64,000 bases of DNA, from positions 24,113-88,112 of the forward strand of contig CAZHRW010000159.1 of assembly GCA_964535025.1 (NCBI GenBank). Direction: 5' to 3'. Positions 25,497-37,909 of this stretch are shown in pieces. This DNA is from JAAYZK01 sp964535025. Its GTDB lineage: Bacteria > Planctomycetota > Phycisphaerae > SM23-33 > FEN-1343. The position numbers and the translations under genes are program-made. The number at the start of each line of letters is the position of its first letter. The stretch's first letter is position 1. Below the pieces are notes generated by a model. The model worked only from the letters and a program-made list of their open reading frames with translations, did not search any database and was not told the origin of the DNA.

Positions 25497-26777
25497 TCAC
25501 GCAAGCGTCCGCACGGCGTCGCGCATGATCCGCGTGATGGGCAGGTGCCGGGGGCAGCGGCGCTCGGCGAGGGCGAAGGTCTCACCGGCGAGGCGGCGGC
25601 GGGTCTCGGTCGGCAGGGCCCTAAACAGCTCGCGGGCGGTGTCGTGGTCGCCGTAATCGTTGTAGTACATCATGTAGCGCATCACGTCGCAGACCGGCAG
25701 GCCGTCGCACGCGCCTTCGCAGATGTCGGCGCAGCCGGCGCAATAGTCGCCGGCGGTCTGGCGGGCGTACTGCTCCATCAGGGCCTTTTCGTCGGCCGAC
25801 AGTTTGGTCTGGTTCATGGCCGCGGCGATGTTGGACATCAGGACCGTGAGGCTGGGCATCTGCGAGCAGATCGAGGCGATGGCCTTGTTCTCCCAGATCG
25901 CCTTGAGCTTGGCCTGCTTGTCGGTATAGCCCTTTTGGACGAACTTCCCGGCCAGGGCCAGTTCGGCCTCGCTCTCGGTCTTGACGGGCCCGCCGCCCTG
26001 GGTCTTCATGGCGGTCAGGCCGATGCCGGCCTCGTGGCAGGCGTCGACGGCCCGCTTCATGTCATCGTCGTGCATCAGGCGGAAGTTGTACGTGGTCATG
26101 ATGCCGTCGATGAAGCCGGCCTTGGACGCCCTGAGCATCGACGCGGGCATGTTGCGGTGGGTGGAGAACCCGAACAGCTTGATCCGCCCGCGTTTCTTCT
26201 CGCGCTCGGCCCACTGCTTCCACGTGCGGCCGAACCGCTCGAGCTCCTCCGGGCCGCGGAGCCCGTGGATGAAGTACAGGTCGATGTAGTCGGTGTTCAT
26301 CCGCTCCAGCGACTGCTCCAGCAGCCCCGTCATCCCGTCCGGGTCCCGCGCGCCCGACTTGGTCACCAGGAAGATCCGCTTGCGCTGCTTGGGGTTGGCC
26401 TTGAAGAACTTGCCGAACCCCAACTCGCTGTTGCCCCCGCGATAGGAGGCGGCGGTGTCCCAGTAGGTCACGCCGTACTTGAGGGCCTGCTTGAGCGTGA
26501 GCTGGTTGTTGACGACGTCGAAGATGCCCCCCAGCGCCAGCATCGGCACGACGCGGCCGGTCTTGCCGAACTTGCGTGTCGGCACCGCCGGGGGCGCCGG
26601 CTGCGTCGCGGCCGGTTGGGTCTCGGCGGGTTGGGTGGTCGGCTGGGTGGTCGGCTGAGTGGCTTGCTCACCTCTGGCCAGGCCGGTCGCCGCCAGGAAG
26701 GCGCCGGCGCCGGCCGCGCCGCCGGTGCGGAGAAAATCGCGTCGGTTGAGCTGGTCGTGGTTGGGATCGGTGGTCAT
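25497..26777 (-). CDS. Tat-exported aldo/keto reductase with C-terminal Cys cluster
   Basis: A 426-residue protein. A twin-arginine signal (NRRDFLRTGG, residues 11-20) is followed by a TTQPTTQPAETQPAATQP linker, then an AKR barrel with the catalytic tetrad in YWDTAASY, LVTKSG and YFIHGL. After the barrel, near residues 344-364, a CAGCADICEGACDGLPVC cluster provides four or five Cys suitable for an iron-sulfur centre. It is the last gene of a leftward four-gene cassette. Start 26777 begins with MTTDPNHD; the frame is open further upstream but lies inside the polyferredoxin gene. Confidence 0.9.
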   Translation of the reverse strand: MTTDPNHDQLNRRDFLRTGGAAGAGAFLAATGLARGEQATQPTTQPTTQPAETQPAATQPAPPAVPTRKFGKTGRVVPMLALGGIFDVVNNQLTLKQALKYGVTYWDTAASYRGGNSELGFGKFFKANPKQRKRIFLVTKSGARDPDGMTGLLEQSLERMNTDYIDLYFIHGLRGPEELERFGRTWKQWAEREKKRGRIKLFGFSTHRNMPASMLRASKAGFIDGIMTTYNFRLMHDDDMKRAVDACHEAGIGLTAMKTQGGGPVKTESEAELALAGKFVQKGYTDKQAKLKAIWENKAIASICSQMPSLTVLMSNIAAAMNQTKLSADEKALMEQYARQTAGDYCAGCADICEGACDGLPVCDVMRYMMYYNDYGDHDTARELFRALPTETRRRLAGETFALAERRCPRHLPITRIMRDAVRTLA

Positions 26778-26821
26778 GGGGGGCCTCTCTTGTTCGTTTA
26801 CACCGAGCCGTCGAGCTTCTG

Positions 26822-28762
26822 CTACAGCAGCAGCGACCGCTCGCGGCTTCGGGTTTCGTTCTCGGCGGTCACGCGAATCGCTCGTTGGCCGCTGACCGGG
26901 CATTCGTGTTCGCACACGCCGCACCCGATGCAGCGGGATGGGTCGACGTACGGCCTCTGCAGCCGGATGAGGACCTTCACACGGTCGCCCGGCGAGGGCG
27001 GGAAGTCCCATTCGGTCTGCTCGTCGAGGACGATCGTATCGCTCGTGTGGCGGACGATCCGCCGCCGGACGGGGTCGAAGGCCTCGGCCGGCGCGAGGTA
27101 GTAGTCTCCGGTGGCGTAGCCGCGCCCGCTCAGCGGGGTGCCGGTGAGTGTGACGGCGGCCCCGTCGACCGCCGCGACGGTGAAGACGCCGTCCCGCACA
27201 GCCGTGTAGCTTTCCCGGGTGAAGATCGCCTTGGGGCTGACCGGGCAGTTCTCCTGACAGACCAGGCAGGGGCGGTCCATGGCCCACGGCAGGCACCGGC
27301 TGCGATCGACGAAGGCCGTGCCGATGCGAACCGGCCCGTCATCGGCGTAATCGCCCCGGCCCATCCGCTGATCCAGTGACAGCGGCGCCAACGCGCCGGT
27401 GGGGCAGATGTTGCTGCACGCGACGCAGTTGAACCGGCAGCCACTGGAGCCGATGCGGTTGTTGAGCACCGGCGTCCAGGCCGCCTCGATGCCCTTGTCG
27501 AGCCCGGCCGGCTGCAGGACGTTGGTCGGGCAGACCCGCATGCACTGGCCGCACTTGATGCATCGCTTGAGGAACTCCCCCTCGCCGCGGGCCCCGGGTG
27601 GGCGGATCAGTCCGGGGTTCCAGTTTTCGCCGAGTGTGCCGGCCAGGCGAATCAGCGGCACGGCCGCCAGCCCGCCCAGCAGTGACAGCAGGACCCCACG
27701 GCGGGAGACGTCAGGCGAGGCGACCTGTCCGGCGGCCAGGCGGCCCGTAGTGAAGCCCATCACCCCGTGGGTGCAGTCGTCCAGGCAGTTGCCGCACAGG
27801 ACGCATTCGCTGGTGCGGATCTCGCCGCTCGGTTCGCAGGCGCCTTCGCAGCTGCGCTCGCACAGGCGGCAGTGAATGCAATCGCTGTTGCGCTGTCCGA
27901 TCCGCCAGACGGCGAAACGGCTGAATACCCCCAGCAGGGCACCCAGCGGGCAGATGAACCGGCAGTAGAACCGCGGCACGATGAGATTCGCCAGCAGGGC
28001 GCCGATGAAGATCCCGCCGATCACCCAGGTGCCCTGGTAATGCCGCGCCACCGGCGAAACCTGCTGCACGCTGTTATCCACGGCGGGCAGCACCGCCAGC
28101 GACAGCGAGCGATATACCAGCGGGATCGGGTCCAGCAGCCCGGTCTGCAGGCTCGCGGCCCGGCCGGTCCGGTCGGGCAACACCATCGCCGCGACGACCC
28201 ACACCGCCGCCAGCGCGAGCACCCACGCCGCCGCCCTGCGCCGGCGCTTGAGCACGCCGCCCAGGGCCAGCACGGCCAGAACCACCAGACCGGCGGCCAC
28301 CAGGGCCGTCGGCCACCGGGGGGCCGATCGGCTCCAACGGATGAGCTGGGCCGCCAACGTCCCCGCGGCGGCCGCCAGCAGGAACGTCAGCACGAGGTAC
28401 TTGATCGCCTGGGCGCGGCGGTATCGGTTCGCGTCGATCTGCGCCTTGGCGGGCTTTCGCCGCCGGCCGAGCCAGCCGACGAATTGGTGCATCGTGCCGA
28501 ACGGACAGACCCAGCCGCAGAAGACCCGCCCGAAGATGATGGTCACGACGAGGGTCACCAGTGCCAACATCAGCGGGCCGACCAGCACGCCGGTCGCCAG
28601 CGCGACGGAGACCGCCACCAGCGGGTCGGCGGCCAGCAGGGCGTTCACCGGCCAGCCCCGCAGTTGCCACCAGTGCTCGCCCGCGCTGGCGACCACGACA
28701 AAGAGCACCAGCAGAGCGAGGAAGAACACCTGGCTGATCCGTCGTACCGTGACAATCTTCAT
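26822..28762 (-). CDS. membrane polyferredoxin (NapH/NosR-like 4Fe-4S protein)
   Basis: A 646-residue inner-membrane redox protein. The N-terminal half has about five membrane segments and two CxxxCP motifs (FCGWVCPFG near residue 90, FICPLGALLG near 270) as in NapH/NosR. It then has several 4Fe-4S motifs: CIHCRLCERSCEGAC, CVLCGNCLDDC, CIKCGQCMRVCP, CVACSNICP, CLVCQENCP and CIGCGVCEHECP. It would pass electrons across or along the membrane. It starts 11 nt downstream of the DUF362 gene and is probably the electron conduit for the cassette. Confidence 0.9.
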   Translation of the reverse strand: MKIVTVRRISQVFFLALLVLFVVVASAGEHWWQLRGWPVNALLAADPLVAVSVALATGVLVGPLMLALVTLVVTIIFGRVFCGWVCPFGTMHQFVGWLGRRRKPAKAQIDANRYRRAQAIKYLVLTFLLAAAAGTLAAQLIRWSRSAPRWPTALVAAGLVVLAVLALGGVLKRRRRAAAWVLALAAVWVVAAMVLPDRTGRAASLQTGLLDPIPLVYRSLSLAVLPAVDNSVQQVSPVARHYQGTWVIGGIFIGALLANLIVPRFYCRFICPLGALLGVFSRFAVWRIGQRNSDCIHCRLCERSCEGACEPSGEIRTSECVLCGNCLDDCTHGVMGFTTGRLAAGQVASPDVSRRGVLLSLLGGLAAVPLIRLAGTLGENWNPGLIRPPGARGEGEFLKRCIKCGQCMRVCPTNVLQPAGLDKGIEAAWTPVLNNRIGSSGCRFNCVACSNICPTGALAPLSLDQRMGRGDYADDGPVRIGTAFVDRSRCLPWAMDRPCLVCQENCPVSPKAIFTRESYTAVRDGVFTVAAVDGAAVTLTGTPLSGRGYATGDYYLAPAEAFDPVRRRIVRHTSDTIVLDEQTEWDFPPSPGDRVKVLIRLQRPYVDPSRCIGCGVCEHECPVSGQRAIRVTAENETRSRERSLLL

Positions 28763-28773
28763 ACGAATCCCGT

Positions 28774-29769
28774 TCACCCGATCTCCGCGCGATGGAGCTT
28801 GATCGACCGCCACGCCGCGGCCCCGACGCCCGCCCGCTCGGCCTTGGCGAGGTAGGGCAGCTCGCCCGGCGCCAGGTCCAGCAGCGTCGCGGCATACGCG
28901 TCGGCCGCCACCTGGTCGGTCGAGACGATCATGGTGTTGGTCGCTTTGAGGTCGTCCACCGAGCCGCCGGTCGGCCCGTTGGTCATCATCGTCCGCGTGC
29001 CGTCGAGCACCACCAGCGTCGGCCGCACCATCATCGCCAGTTCCTTGATGGTGTTGTGGATGTCCTGGTGCAGGCGGTTGCGCCGCCCGCCCAGCAGGCC
29101 GTACCAGTTCTTCATGCTCATCGATGCCCCGGCCCGGAAGTGGTTCTTCACCGGCGCGATGCCGATCACCTTGGTTGCGCCGGCCAGCGGCTCATACAGC
29201 ACCGGCCAGTGGGTGATGATGCCGCCGTCCGGCAGGGTGTAGGGTCGGAACAGCGCCTCGCGCGGCAGCAAGACCTTGGCGCCGGCCCGCCGGGCGGCCG
29301 GACCGATGCCCGACAGCTCGAAGCAGCTCACCGGGTCGTTGATCGGGTTGTCCGTCACCACCACCTCGGCCGCGCCCGCCGCCAGGCACAGTCGCACCAC
29401 CTCGCCCACCAGGTCGGGATGGGCCGTGGCGCCCAGCGACGGCGGCGTGGCGAACGCGGCGTTGACCTTCACGACGACCCGGTCGCCGCGGCTGACGAAC
29501 CGCTGGACGCCCCCCAGGGCCGCCAGGGCCCGACGGACGGTCTTGACGCGGTTGGCACCGGTGACGATGGCCATCTCGCCGCGGGCGTCGGCAATCGAGA
29601 AATCCCTCAACGCGGCGGCGCGGGCCGTGTCGCTGCCCGTGTCGCGTCCGGTCAGCAGGTACCCGCCCGCGGCGACACCGGCGATCGCGGCCCCAGCCTT
29701 GGCCGTGCGGGCGAGGAATGCCCGTCGGCTGCAGTACGGCCCGTCAGGGATGGGTCGGTCCTGGTTCAC
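28774..29769 (-). CDS. Tat-exported DUF362 protein
   Basis: A 331-residue protein starting at GTG 29769 with a GGAGG site, overlapping the preceding stop (GTGA). Residues 14-30 form a twin-arginine signal (SRRAFLART) followed by a hydrophobic stretch. The body has the DUF362 core: VVKVNAAFATPP, AAEVVVTDNPINDP, GIAPVKNHFRAG-SMSMKNWYGLL and LVVLDGTRTMMTNGP. DUF362 proteins occur with ferredoxins but have no settled biochemical role. Confidence 0.88.
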   Translation of the reverse strand: MNQDRPIPDGPYCSRRAFLARTAKAGAAIAGVAAGGYLLTGRDTGSDTARAAALRDFSIADARGEMAIVTGANRVKTVRRALAALGGVQRFVSRGDRVVVKVNAAFATPPSLGATAHPDLVGEVVRLCLAAGAAEVVVTDNPINDPVSCFELSGIGPAARRAGAKVLLPREALFRPYTLPDGGIITHWPVLYEPLAGATKVIGIAPVKNHFRAGASMSMKNWYGLLGGRRNRLHQDIHNTIKELAMMVRPTLVVLDGTRTMMTNGPTGGSVDDLKATNTMIVSTDQVAADAYAATLLDLAPGELPYLAKAERAGVGAAAWRSIKLHRAEIG

Positions 29770-30767
29770 TCGGCCTCCGCGGAAAGTGTAGCGTGCAGCC
29801 GTCCGATAATCTGCTCGGCGGTGGGGCGGTCCGGGCATTCGTGAACGCCGGCGACGAACGGGCCGGCCGTGAAGACCATCTCGTAGGTGTCGAAGATCGT
29901 CGCCGCCCGCAGCGACGCGATGGCCAGGTCCGTCTCGACCGGCTCGGCGCCGTTGGCGATGAAGAACGCATGGAACGCCCGGGCGTCTTCGGCCGCGGCC
30001 GCGGCGTCGGCCCGGCGGGCGAGGAAGGCCGTCACCGTCTGGCCGTTGACGTCATAGCGGGCTGAAAAGACGTCGCGCAGCTCGGCGATCCCGAACACGT
30101 TGCGGGCCAGCAGGGCGACGCTGTCGGCGAGAAGCCCCTCGGAGGGGAACAGCTCGAGCTCGTCGATGCCCGGGCCCGCCTCGAGCGACGCGGCCAAAGC
30201 CGCGGCGAACCGCCGGACCGCCTCGGCCACCGCTTCGGAGGACTCGGACGGGACGATCTCGACATAGTGCCGCCCCCGCGCGAAAAAGACGGCCCCGCCG
30301 CTGCGATAGGCGAAGGGGGTGAACTCCAGAGTCTCGCCGCCGCTTCGCCGTTGCGTACTGAAGACAGAGTACGCCGCGCGGTGGTCGTTCATCCTGTAGA
30401 GGTAGACCTCGAACCACCCCGGGGCCTCGGCCGGCGTGAACCGCTGGCAGGTGAGGGCCTCGAAGCCGGCATCGGTGTACTGCGGGGCTTTGCCGTTGAT
30501 CTTGTTGTAGAGCGTCTCGGCGCCGAATCGCTCGGCCGGCGTGTACGGCCGCGCGATCGCCGGCTCGACCGCGTCGAAGGCCGAGGCGATCTCCTCGCCC
30601 CGGCGGTCGGCGGCGGGCTCTTCGGCCGCGTCGGCGACGGCGTAGATCGACCGGTCGTAATGGAACTGCTTGAAGAAGACCCCCGCGGCGATGCCGACCA
30701 GGAGCAACAGGACGACTGAGCCGACGAATGTCTCCTTCAGCGACGGCGACCGTTCACCTGGACCCAT
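29766..30767 (-). CDS. membrane-anchored DUF6599-like protein
   Basis: A 333-residue protein with one N-terminal membrane segment (about residues 14-33) and a soluble extracytoplasmic domain containing ETLYNKINGKAPQYTDAGFE and FEVYLYRMNDHRAAYSVFST, which I associate with the DUF6599 family. No known catalytic motif is visible. It is the first gene of the four-gene redox cassette and overlaps the next by GTGA. A promoter-like sequence lies at 30807-30835 and a GTGGAGG site precedes the ATG. The frame is open far upstream inside carB and hisF, but that is antisense. Confidence 0.78.
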   Translation of the reverse strand: MGPGERSPSLKETFVGSVVLLLLVGIAAGVFFKQFHYDRSIYAVADAAEEPAADRRGEEIASAFDAVEPAIARPYTPAERFGAETLYNKINGKAPQYTDAGFEALTCQRFTPAEAPGWFEVYLYRMNDHRAAYSVFSTQRRSGGETLEFTPFAYRSGGAVFFARGRHYVEIVPSESSEAVAEAVRRFAAALAASLEAGPGIDELELFPSEGLLADSVALLARNVFGIAELRDVFSARYDVNGQTVTAFLARRADAAAAAEDARAFHAFFIANGAEPVETDLAIASLRAATIFDTYEMVFTAGPFVAGVHECPDRPTAEQIIGRLHATLSAEAE

Positions 30768-30806
30768 GACGCCCTCCACTCCCCCGACGACCCATGCAAC
30801 GATATC

Positions 30807-30835
30807 AGTGTCGTGAATCGGCCCCGCCATGTCAA
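30807..30835 (-). promoter_or_regulatory. putative promoter of the redox cassette
   Basis: Minus-strand TTGACA (plus 30830-30835), 17-nt spacer, GACACT (plus 30807-30812). Perfect -35, weak -10. Confidence 0.45.
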
Positions 30836-30946
30836 GGACGGCCGCGACAGGACGGCCGCGCCGGGCGAATCGGCAAGTGCTTGCCATATCTTCGGCAAAA
30901 ACGGCTCCGTCTGCGGCCGAACTGTGCCGCCTTTCGCTGTTTTGAC

Positions 30947-30975
30947 TGGCCAATCCGCCGGTGCGCTGGTATATC
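30947..30975 (+). promoter_or_regulatory. possible carB promoter
   Basis: TGGCCA (30947-30952), 17-nt spacer, TATATC (30970-30975), 39 nt before the carB ATG. Both hexamers match only four of six consensus positions. Confidence 0.3.
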
Positions 30976-31013
30976 CGGGGGCCGTGTTTCTCACCGCGGT
31001 TCAAGGAGTCTTT

Positions 31014-34226
<3,213 letters not shown>

Positions 34227-34241
34227 CAGGAGAAGACCCGG

Positions 34242-35003
34242 ATGAACGATGAAGTCCTCATCATGCCGTGCCTGGATATGCAGAACGGCCGCGTGGTCAA
34301 GGGCGTGCACTTCGTGGACATCCGCGACGCCGGCGACCCGGTCGAGTGTGCCGAGGCCTACTGCCGCGCGGGGGCCGACGAGCTGGCGCTGCTGGACATC
34401 ACCGCCACGGTCGAGCGCCGCGGGACGATGCTCGAGGTGATCCGCCGCGTCGCGCCGGCGGTCACCGTGCCGTTCACGGTCGGCGGGGGCATCGGCGACG
34501 TGGCCACGGCGGCGGCGGTGCTCGAGGCGGGGGCCGACCGCATCTCGGTCAGCAGCGCCGCCTTCCGTGAGCCGGACCTCGTGCCGCGGCTTATCGACGA
34601 GTGCGGGCCGAAAGTGACCGTGGCGATCGACGTGGACCACAACGCCTCGCTGCCCAGCGGTTACGAGGTCTACATCGACGGCGGCCGCACCGCGACCGGG
34701 ACCGACGCCGTCGAATTCGCCAGGCGGGCCGCGGGATGGGGCGTCGACGTGATCCTTCCGACCAGCAAGGCCGGCGACGGCGCCCGAACGGGCTACGACC
34801 TGCCGATCATCCGCCGCATCCGCGAGGCCACGGGCCTCACCGTTGTCGCCTCCGGCGGCGCCGGTGCGCTCGAGCACTTTCTCGAGGCCGCCCGGGCCGG
34901 CGCCGGCGTCCTGCTGGCGGCGAGCGTGTTCCACTTCAACACGATCGCGATCCCCGATCTGAAGGCCTACCTCGCCGAGCACGGCGTCCGCGTGCGGCAG
35001 TAG
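34242..35003 (+). CDS. hisF: HisF-type imidazole glycerol-phosphate synthase cyclase subunit (variant)
   Basis: A 253-residue half-barrel-duplicated TIM barrel. PCLDMQNGRVVKG retains catalytic Asp and Lys, VAIDV keeps the second catalytic Asp, FTVGGGIGD and VASGGAGALEHFLEA are the phosphate-binding loops, and the C-terminus AASVFHFNTIAI-LKAYL is typical. The loop usually reading TS-[IM]-DRDGT is TSKAGDGA here, so it is a divergent HisF. No hisH partner is adjacent; it follows carB by 15 nt with a CAGGAG site. A specialised HisF/WbuZ-like role remains possible. Confidence 0.85.
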   Translation: MNDEVLIMPCLDMQNGRVVKGVHFVDIRDAGDPVECAEAYCRAGADELALLDITATVERRGTMLEVIRRVAPAVTVPFTVGGGIGDVATAAAVLEAGADRISVSSAAFREPDLVPRLIDECGPKVTVAIDVDHNASLPSGYEVYIDGGRTATGTDAVEFARRAAGWGVDVILPTSKAGDGARTGYDLPIIRRIREATGLTVVASGGAGALEHFLEAARAGAGVLLAASVFHFNTIAIPDLKAYLAEHGVRVRQ

Positions 35004-35024
35004 GGGGGCGTCGAAACACGCCGC

Positions 35025-36341
35025 CTAGCCCGATGAGCCGCGCGTTGAACGCCATTGTTCGTACGCGTCGTGGCTGGCGCGATAGATGTTCACCCAGATC
35101 GGGCTTTGCAGGATCGGATCGCCCGCCGCTTCGAGCCAGCGCCAGAGACGGTCGTTCAGGTCCGCCTCGACCGCCGCGACGTCCGCGCGGCCGGAGAGGT
35201 TGTCGAACTCCAGCCGGTCGGCGGCGAGGTCGTACAGTTCCGTCACCGGGCAGGTATCGGGTTCCTTCGCCGGGGCGGTGATGTCGACGGGTGTGCGGAA
35301 CGTCCTGAGGTTGGAGAAGTTTCGGATGAGTTTGTGCGTGCGCGTTCGCACACAGCGGGCCTCGGGTTGACTGCCGCCCATGAGGTACATTGCGAAGATC
35401 GCCTCCCGCGTCGCCGGCGCCGCGGCATCGCGAAGCAGGGCGGTGAACGGAATGCCGTCCAGGTCATAGGGCGGCGCCATGCCGATCAGGTCCAGCAGCG
35501 TCGGCGTCACGTCAACATTGGAAATGAGGTGGCCCACCCGTCGCCCGCCGTCCACGCCGCCGGCCGGCCAGCGGACCAGGAAGGCCGTCTCGATGCCGGG
35601 ATCGTAGAGGTACCACTTGGCGCGGGGAAACTCCAACCCGTGATCGACCGTGAAGACGACGAGGGTGTCATCCGTGAGGCCGTTGTCGTCCAGGGCCTTG
35701 AGGATGATGCCCACCGCGTCGTCCACCTTCCGCACCGCCCCCTGCAACTGGGCGGCGTCCGCCCGCGCGGCCTCGTTATCCACCAGGTACGGCGGCACCG
35801 TCACGCCCTTGCTCGCATCAGGCTTGACGCCGCCGACGTCCCATTTCCGGTGCGTCTCGCCGAACCCGATCTGTGCGTAAAAGGGGCGCTCGTCCGAACT
35901 CGCCGTGGCAGCGAACGATGCGAAGGCCTCGGCGACCGTGTCGGCCGGGCGGTGAACCCCTTCCTGTTTGGCGTACCACTCCTCGAACGCCAGCCGGTCA
36001 ATGTCCCACGGCATCACCTCGTGCTGATGGTAGAACAGCACCGTCCGGTAGCCCCCGTCGCGCAGGATGTGCGAGAGGTGCCGCACGTCGTCGTGGAAGG
36101 TCCAACTGGACGGCGGATGCGACAGGCCCATCAGCCCGTTGCGCTGCGGCCACAGCCCCGTCATCATCGCCCCGCGGGAGGGCGAACAGACCGGCGACGT
36201 GCAGAAGAACTCCTCCAGCAGCACCCCCTCGGCCGCCAGGCGGTCGATGTTGGGCGTGTGGACCGTCTCCACGCCGTAACAGCCGAAATGACGCCCGGTG
36301 TCGTGGGTGGTGATATAGACGATATTCGGTCGCCGGGCCAT
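35025..36341 (-). CDS. type I sulfatase (alkaline phosphatase superfamily)
   Basis: A 438-residue arylsulfatase-family enzyme. The active-site motif CSPSRG has the Cys at residue 52, the position converted to formylglycine by a maturase. The N-terminal IVYITTHDTGRHFGCYG segment resembles the metal-binding start of the fold, and DTLVVFTVDHGLEFPRAKW supplies the later metal Asp/His. There is no obvious signal peptide, so it may be cytoplasmic. Sulfate-ester removal from organic substrates is family knowledge; the substrate is unknown. Confidence 0.92.
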   Translation of the reverse strand: MARRPNIVYITTHDTGRHFGCYGVETVHTPNIDRLAAEGVLLEEFFCTSPVCSPSRGAMMTGLWPQRNGLMGLSHPPSSWTFHDDVRHLSHILRDGGYRTVLFYHQHEVMPWDIDRLAFEEWYAKQEGVHRPADTVAEAFASFAATASSDERPFYAQIGFGETHRKWDVGGVKPDASKGVTVPPYLVDNEAARADAAQLQGAVRKVDDAVGIILKALDDNGLTDDTLVVFTVDHGLEFPRAKWYLYDPGIETAFLVRWPAGGVDGGRRVGHLISNVDVTPTLLDLIGMAPPYDLDGIPFTALLRDAAAPATREAIFAMYLMGGSQPEARCVRTRTHKLIRNFSNLRTFRTPVDITAPAKEPDTCPVTELYDLAADRLEFDNLSGRADVAAVEADLNDRLWRWLEAAGDPILQSPIWVNIYRASHDAYEQWRSTRGSSG

Positions 36342-36399
36342 GGGCGCCTCCGGTTCGATCAGGCTAAGCTCTTTTCTCTGCGTGGGCTACGGCGCCATT

Positions 36400-37851
36400 C
36401 TACCGGGCCGTCGCCGCCGCGGCGGCCGGACCCGAGGCCGGCGAGGCGGCACGCAGCCGCGCCAGGGCCGCGACCCACGGGCCCGTATCGGGCGCGGCCA
36501 CCGTCACGATCTCGCCGCCGGTCACATCCGCACGGCCGCCCCAGTGGCCCGTGGCGGGGTTGATCCACCGCAGGTCGAAGCGGTCGGGATGCTCGTGGAG
36601 GTCCAGGCCGACCGAGCCGCCGCGGGGGAAGTACAGGGCGTAGGCCTGGCCGGGCCTGGCCGCGAGGTAGGCTTCATCGTCCCGGCGATCCGTGAGCAGG
36701 TGGTTGGCCGGGTCAAGGTCCCACAGCTTCATGCAGTACTCGAGCTTGCGGGCGGCCTTGAGGGCGGCGACGCTCGGGGCGGACAGACCCAGCCCGGAGG
36801 GAGGGCGGTGGAACCGGGCGGCCGCGGCGCCGCCGAGGATATGGCGCCACCAGCGGTTCAGGCCTTCGGCGGTGTCGCCGTACTTGCCGCCGTCGGCGCC
36901 GTAGGTCTTGACCGTGTTCACCGGTCGCGGCCGGTCGGCGATGTGGCTCCGGACCCATTGAAAGTTGTCCCAGTGGGTCTGGCCGCTCTTCTGGTTGTTC
37001 TGCGAGACGTCGGCGAAGTCATAGCGCTCGGGGTGATCGAGCGTGTGCCGGTGCTCCTTGCTTGTAAGGTCCCACGCGTCCCACATTTCGGTGATGCACA
37101 CCTCGACGCCGGCCTCGCGGGCCCGCCGGCGGATCCACTCGGCCCAGTAGATTGCCCACTGCGGGTCGCCGGAGGTCTCGTTATCGATGCAGTAGAGCAC
37201 GTGGTCGTGCTTCAGTGTGTATGAGAGCATCTTGTCGACGAACCGCTGCTGGTAGGGCAGGACGACGGTGTTGTCACGCTGCTTGGGCGTGGTGTAGAAG
37301 AACGGCTGGGCGTTGCGGCCGGGGTGCTCGGGATACTCCGGGGCCAGGCCGGACGTTTCGTGGGTGTAATTGACATTGTTGGCGGGGTTGAACGGGTCGG
37401 CCCGCCAGTGGTCGCGGGAATGGTCGAAGCGGTCCCACAGCTCGATCTGCACGATGATGCCGCGCTCGTGCGTGAGGCGGAGCATGGTCTCGAAGCGCTG
37501 CCAGTACTCAGCGTTCCACGCGTCGAGATCGTAGGTGCCGTCCGGCCGCCGCGCGAAGGCGTGAATCTCGTAGCCGCGGTCGTTCCGGTCGCTCATGGTG
37601 TTGCGGATGTAGTTGGCCCCGGCGGCGGCCATGGCGTCGAGGTGGGCTTCGAGGTCGGGTATCTGGAAGAGGTTGTCGTCGTCGCTGGCGCCAAGCAGCA
37701 GGACCGGCCTGCCGCGGTATTGCCAGTAGCGCGGGTTGGCGTCCCAGGGGCGGATGCGGTCGCCGGCCCGCCTGTCCGGGTCCGACGGCGCGGCGGCCAG
37801 ACTGATTGTCAACACGAGGAGGAGGGACGGAAGCATGACAGTGTAATGCAT
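36400..37851 (-). CDS. secreted glycoside-hydrolase-like TIM-barrel protein
   Basis: A 483-residue exported protein with a signal peptide (residues 1-20) cleaved after AA. The body looks like a (beta/alpha)8 glycosidase: YIRNTMSDRN on an early strand, IVQIELWDRFDHSRDHW in the middle, VLYCIDNETSGDPQWAIYWAEW with an N-E pair suited to the acid/base, and EVCITEMWDA as a possible nucleophile strand. A C-terminal beta-domain begins near residue 385. It resembles the DUF4038 / GH140-like group. It follows the sulfatase on the same strand. Confidence 0.7.
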   Translation of the reverse strand: MHYTVMLPSLLLVLTISLAAAPSDPDRRAGDRIRPWDANPRYWQYRGRPVLLLGASDDDNLFQIPDLEAHLDAMAAAGANYIRNTMSDRNDRGYEIHAFARRPDGTYDLDAWNAEYWQRFETMLRLTHERGIIVQIELWDRFDHSRDHWRADPFNPANNVNYTHETSGLAPEYPEHPGRNAQPFFYTTPKQRDNTVVLPYQQRFVDKMLSYTLKHDHVLYCIDNETSGDPQWAIYWAEWIRRRAREAGVEVCITEMWDAWDLTSKEHRHTLDHPERYDFADVSQNNQKSGQTHWDNFQWVRSHIADRPRPVNTVKTYGADGGKYGDTAEGLNRWWRHILGGAAAARFHRPPSGLGLSAPSVAALKAARKLEYCMKLWDLDPANHLLTDRRDDEAYLAARPGQAYALYFPRGGSVGLDLHEHPDRFDLRWINPATGHWGGRADVTGGEIVTVAAPDTGPWVAALARLRAASPASGPAAAAATAR

Positions 37852-37909
37852 GGAACTCTCCCGAGGCCTGCGCGTAGGTGTACGTCGGCGAATCTAACGT
37901 TTCCGCTGT

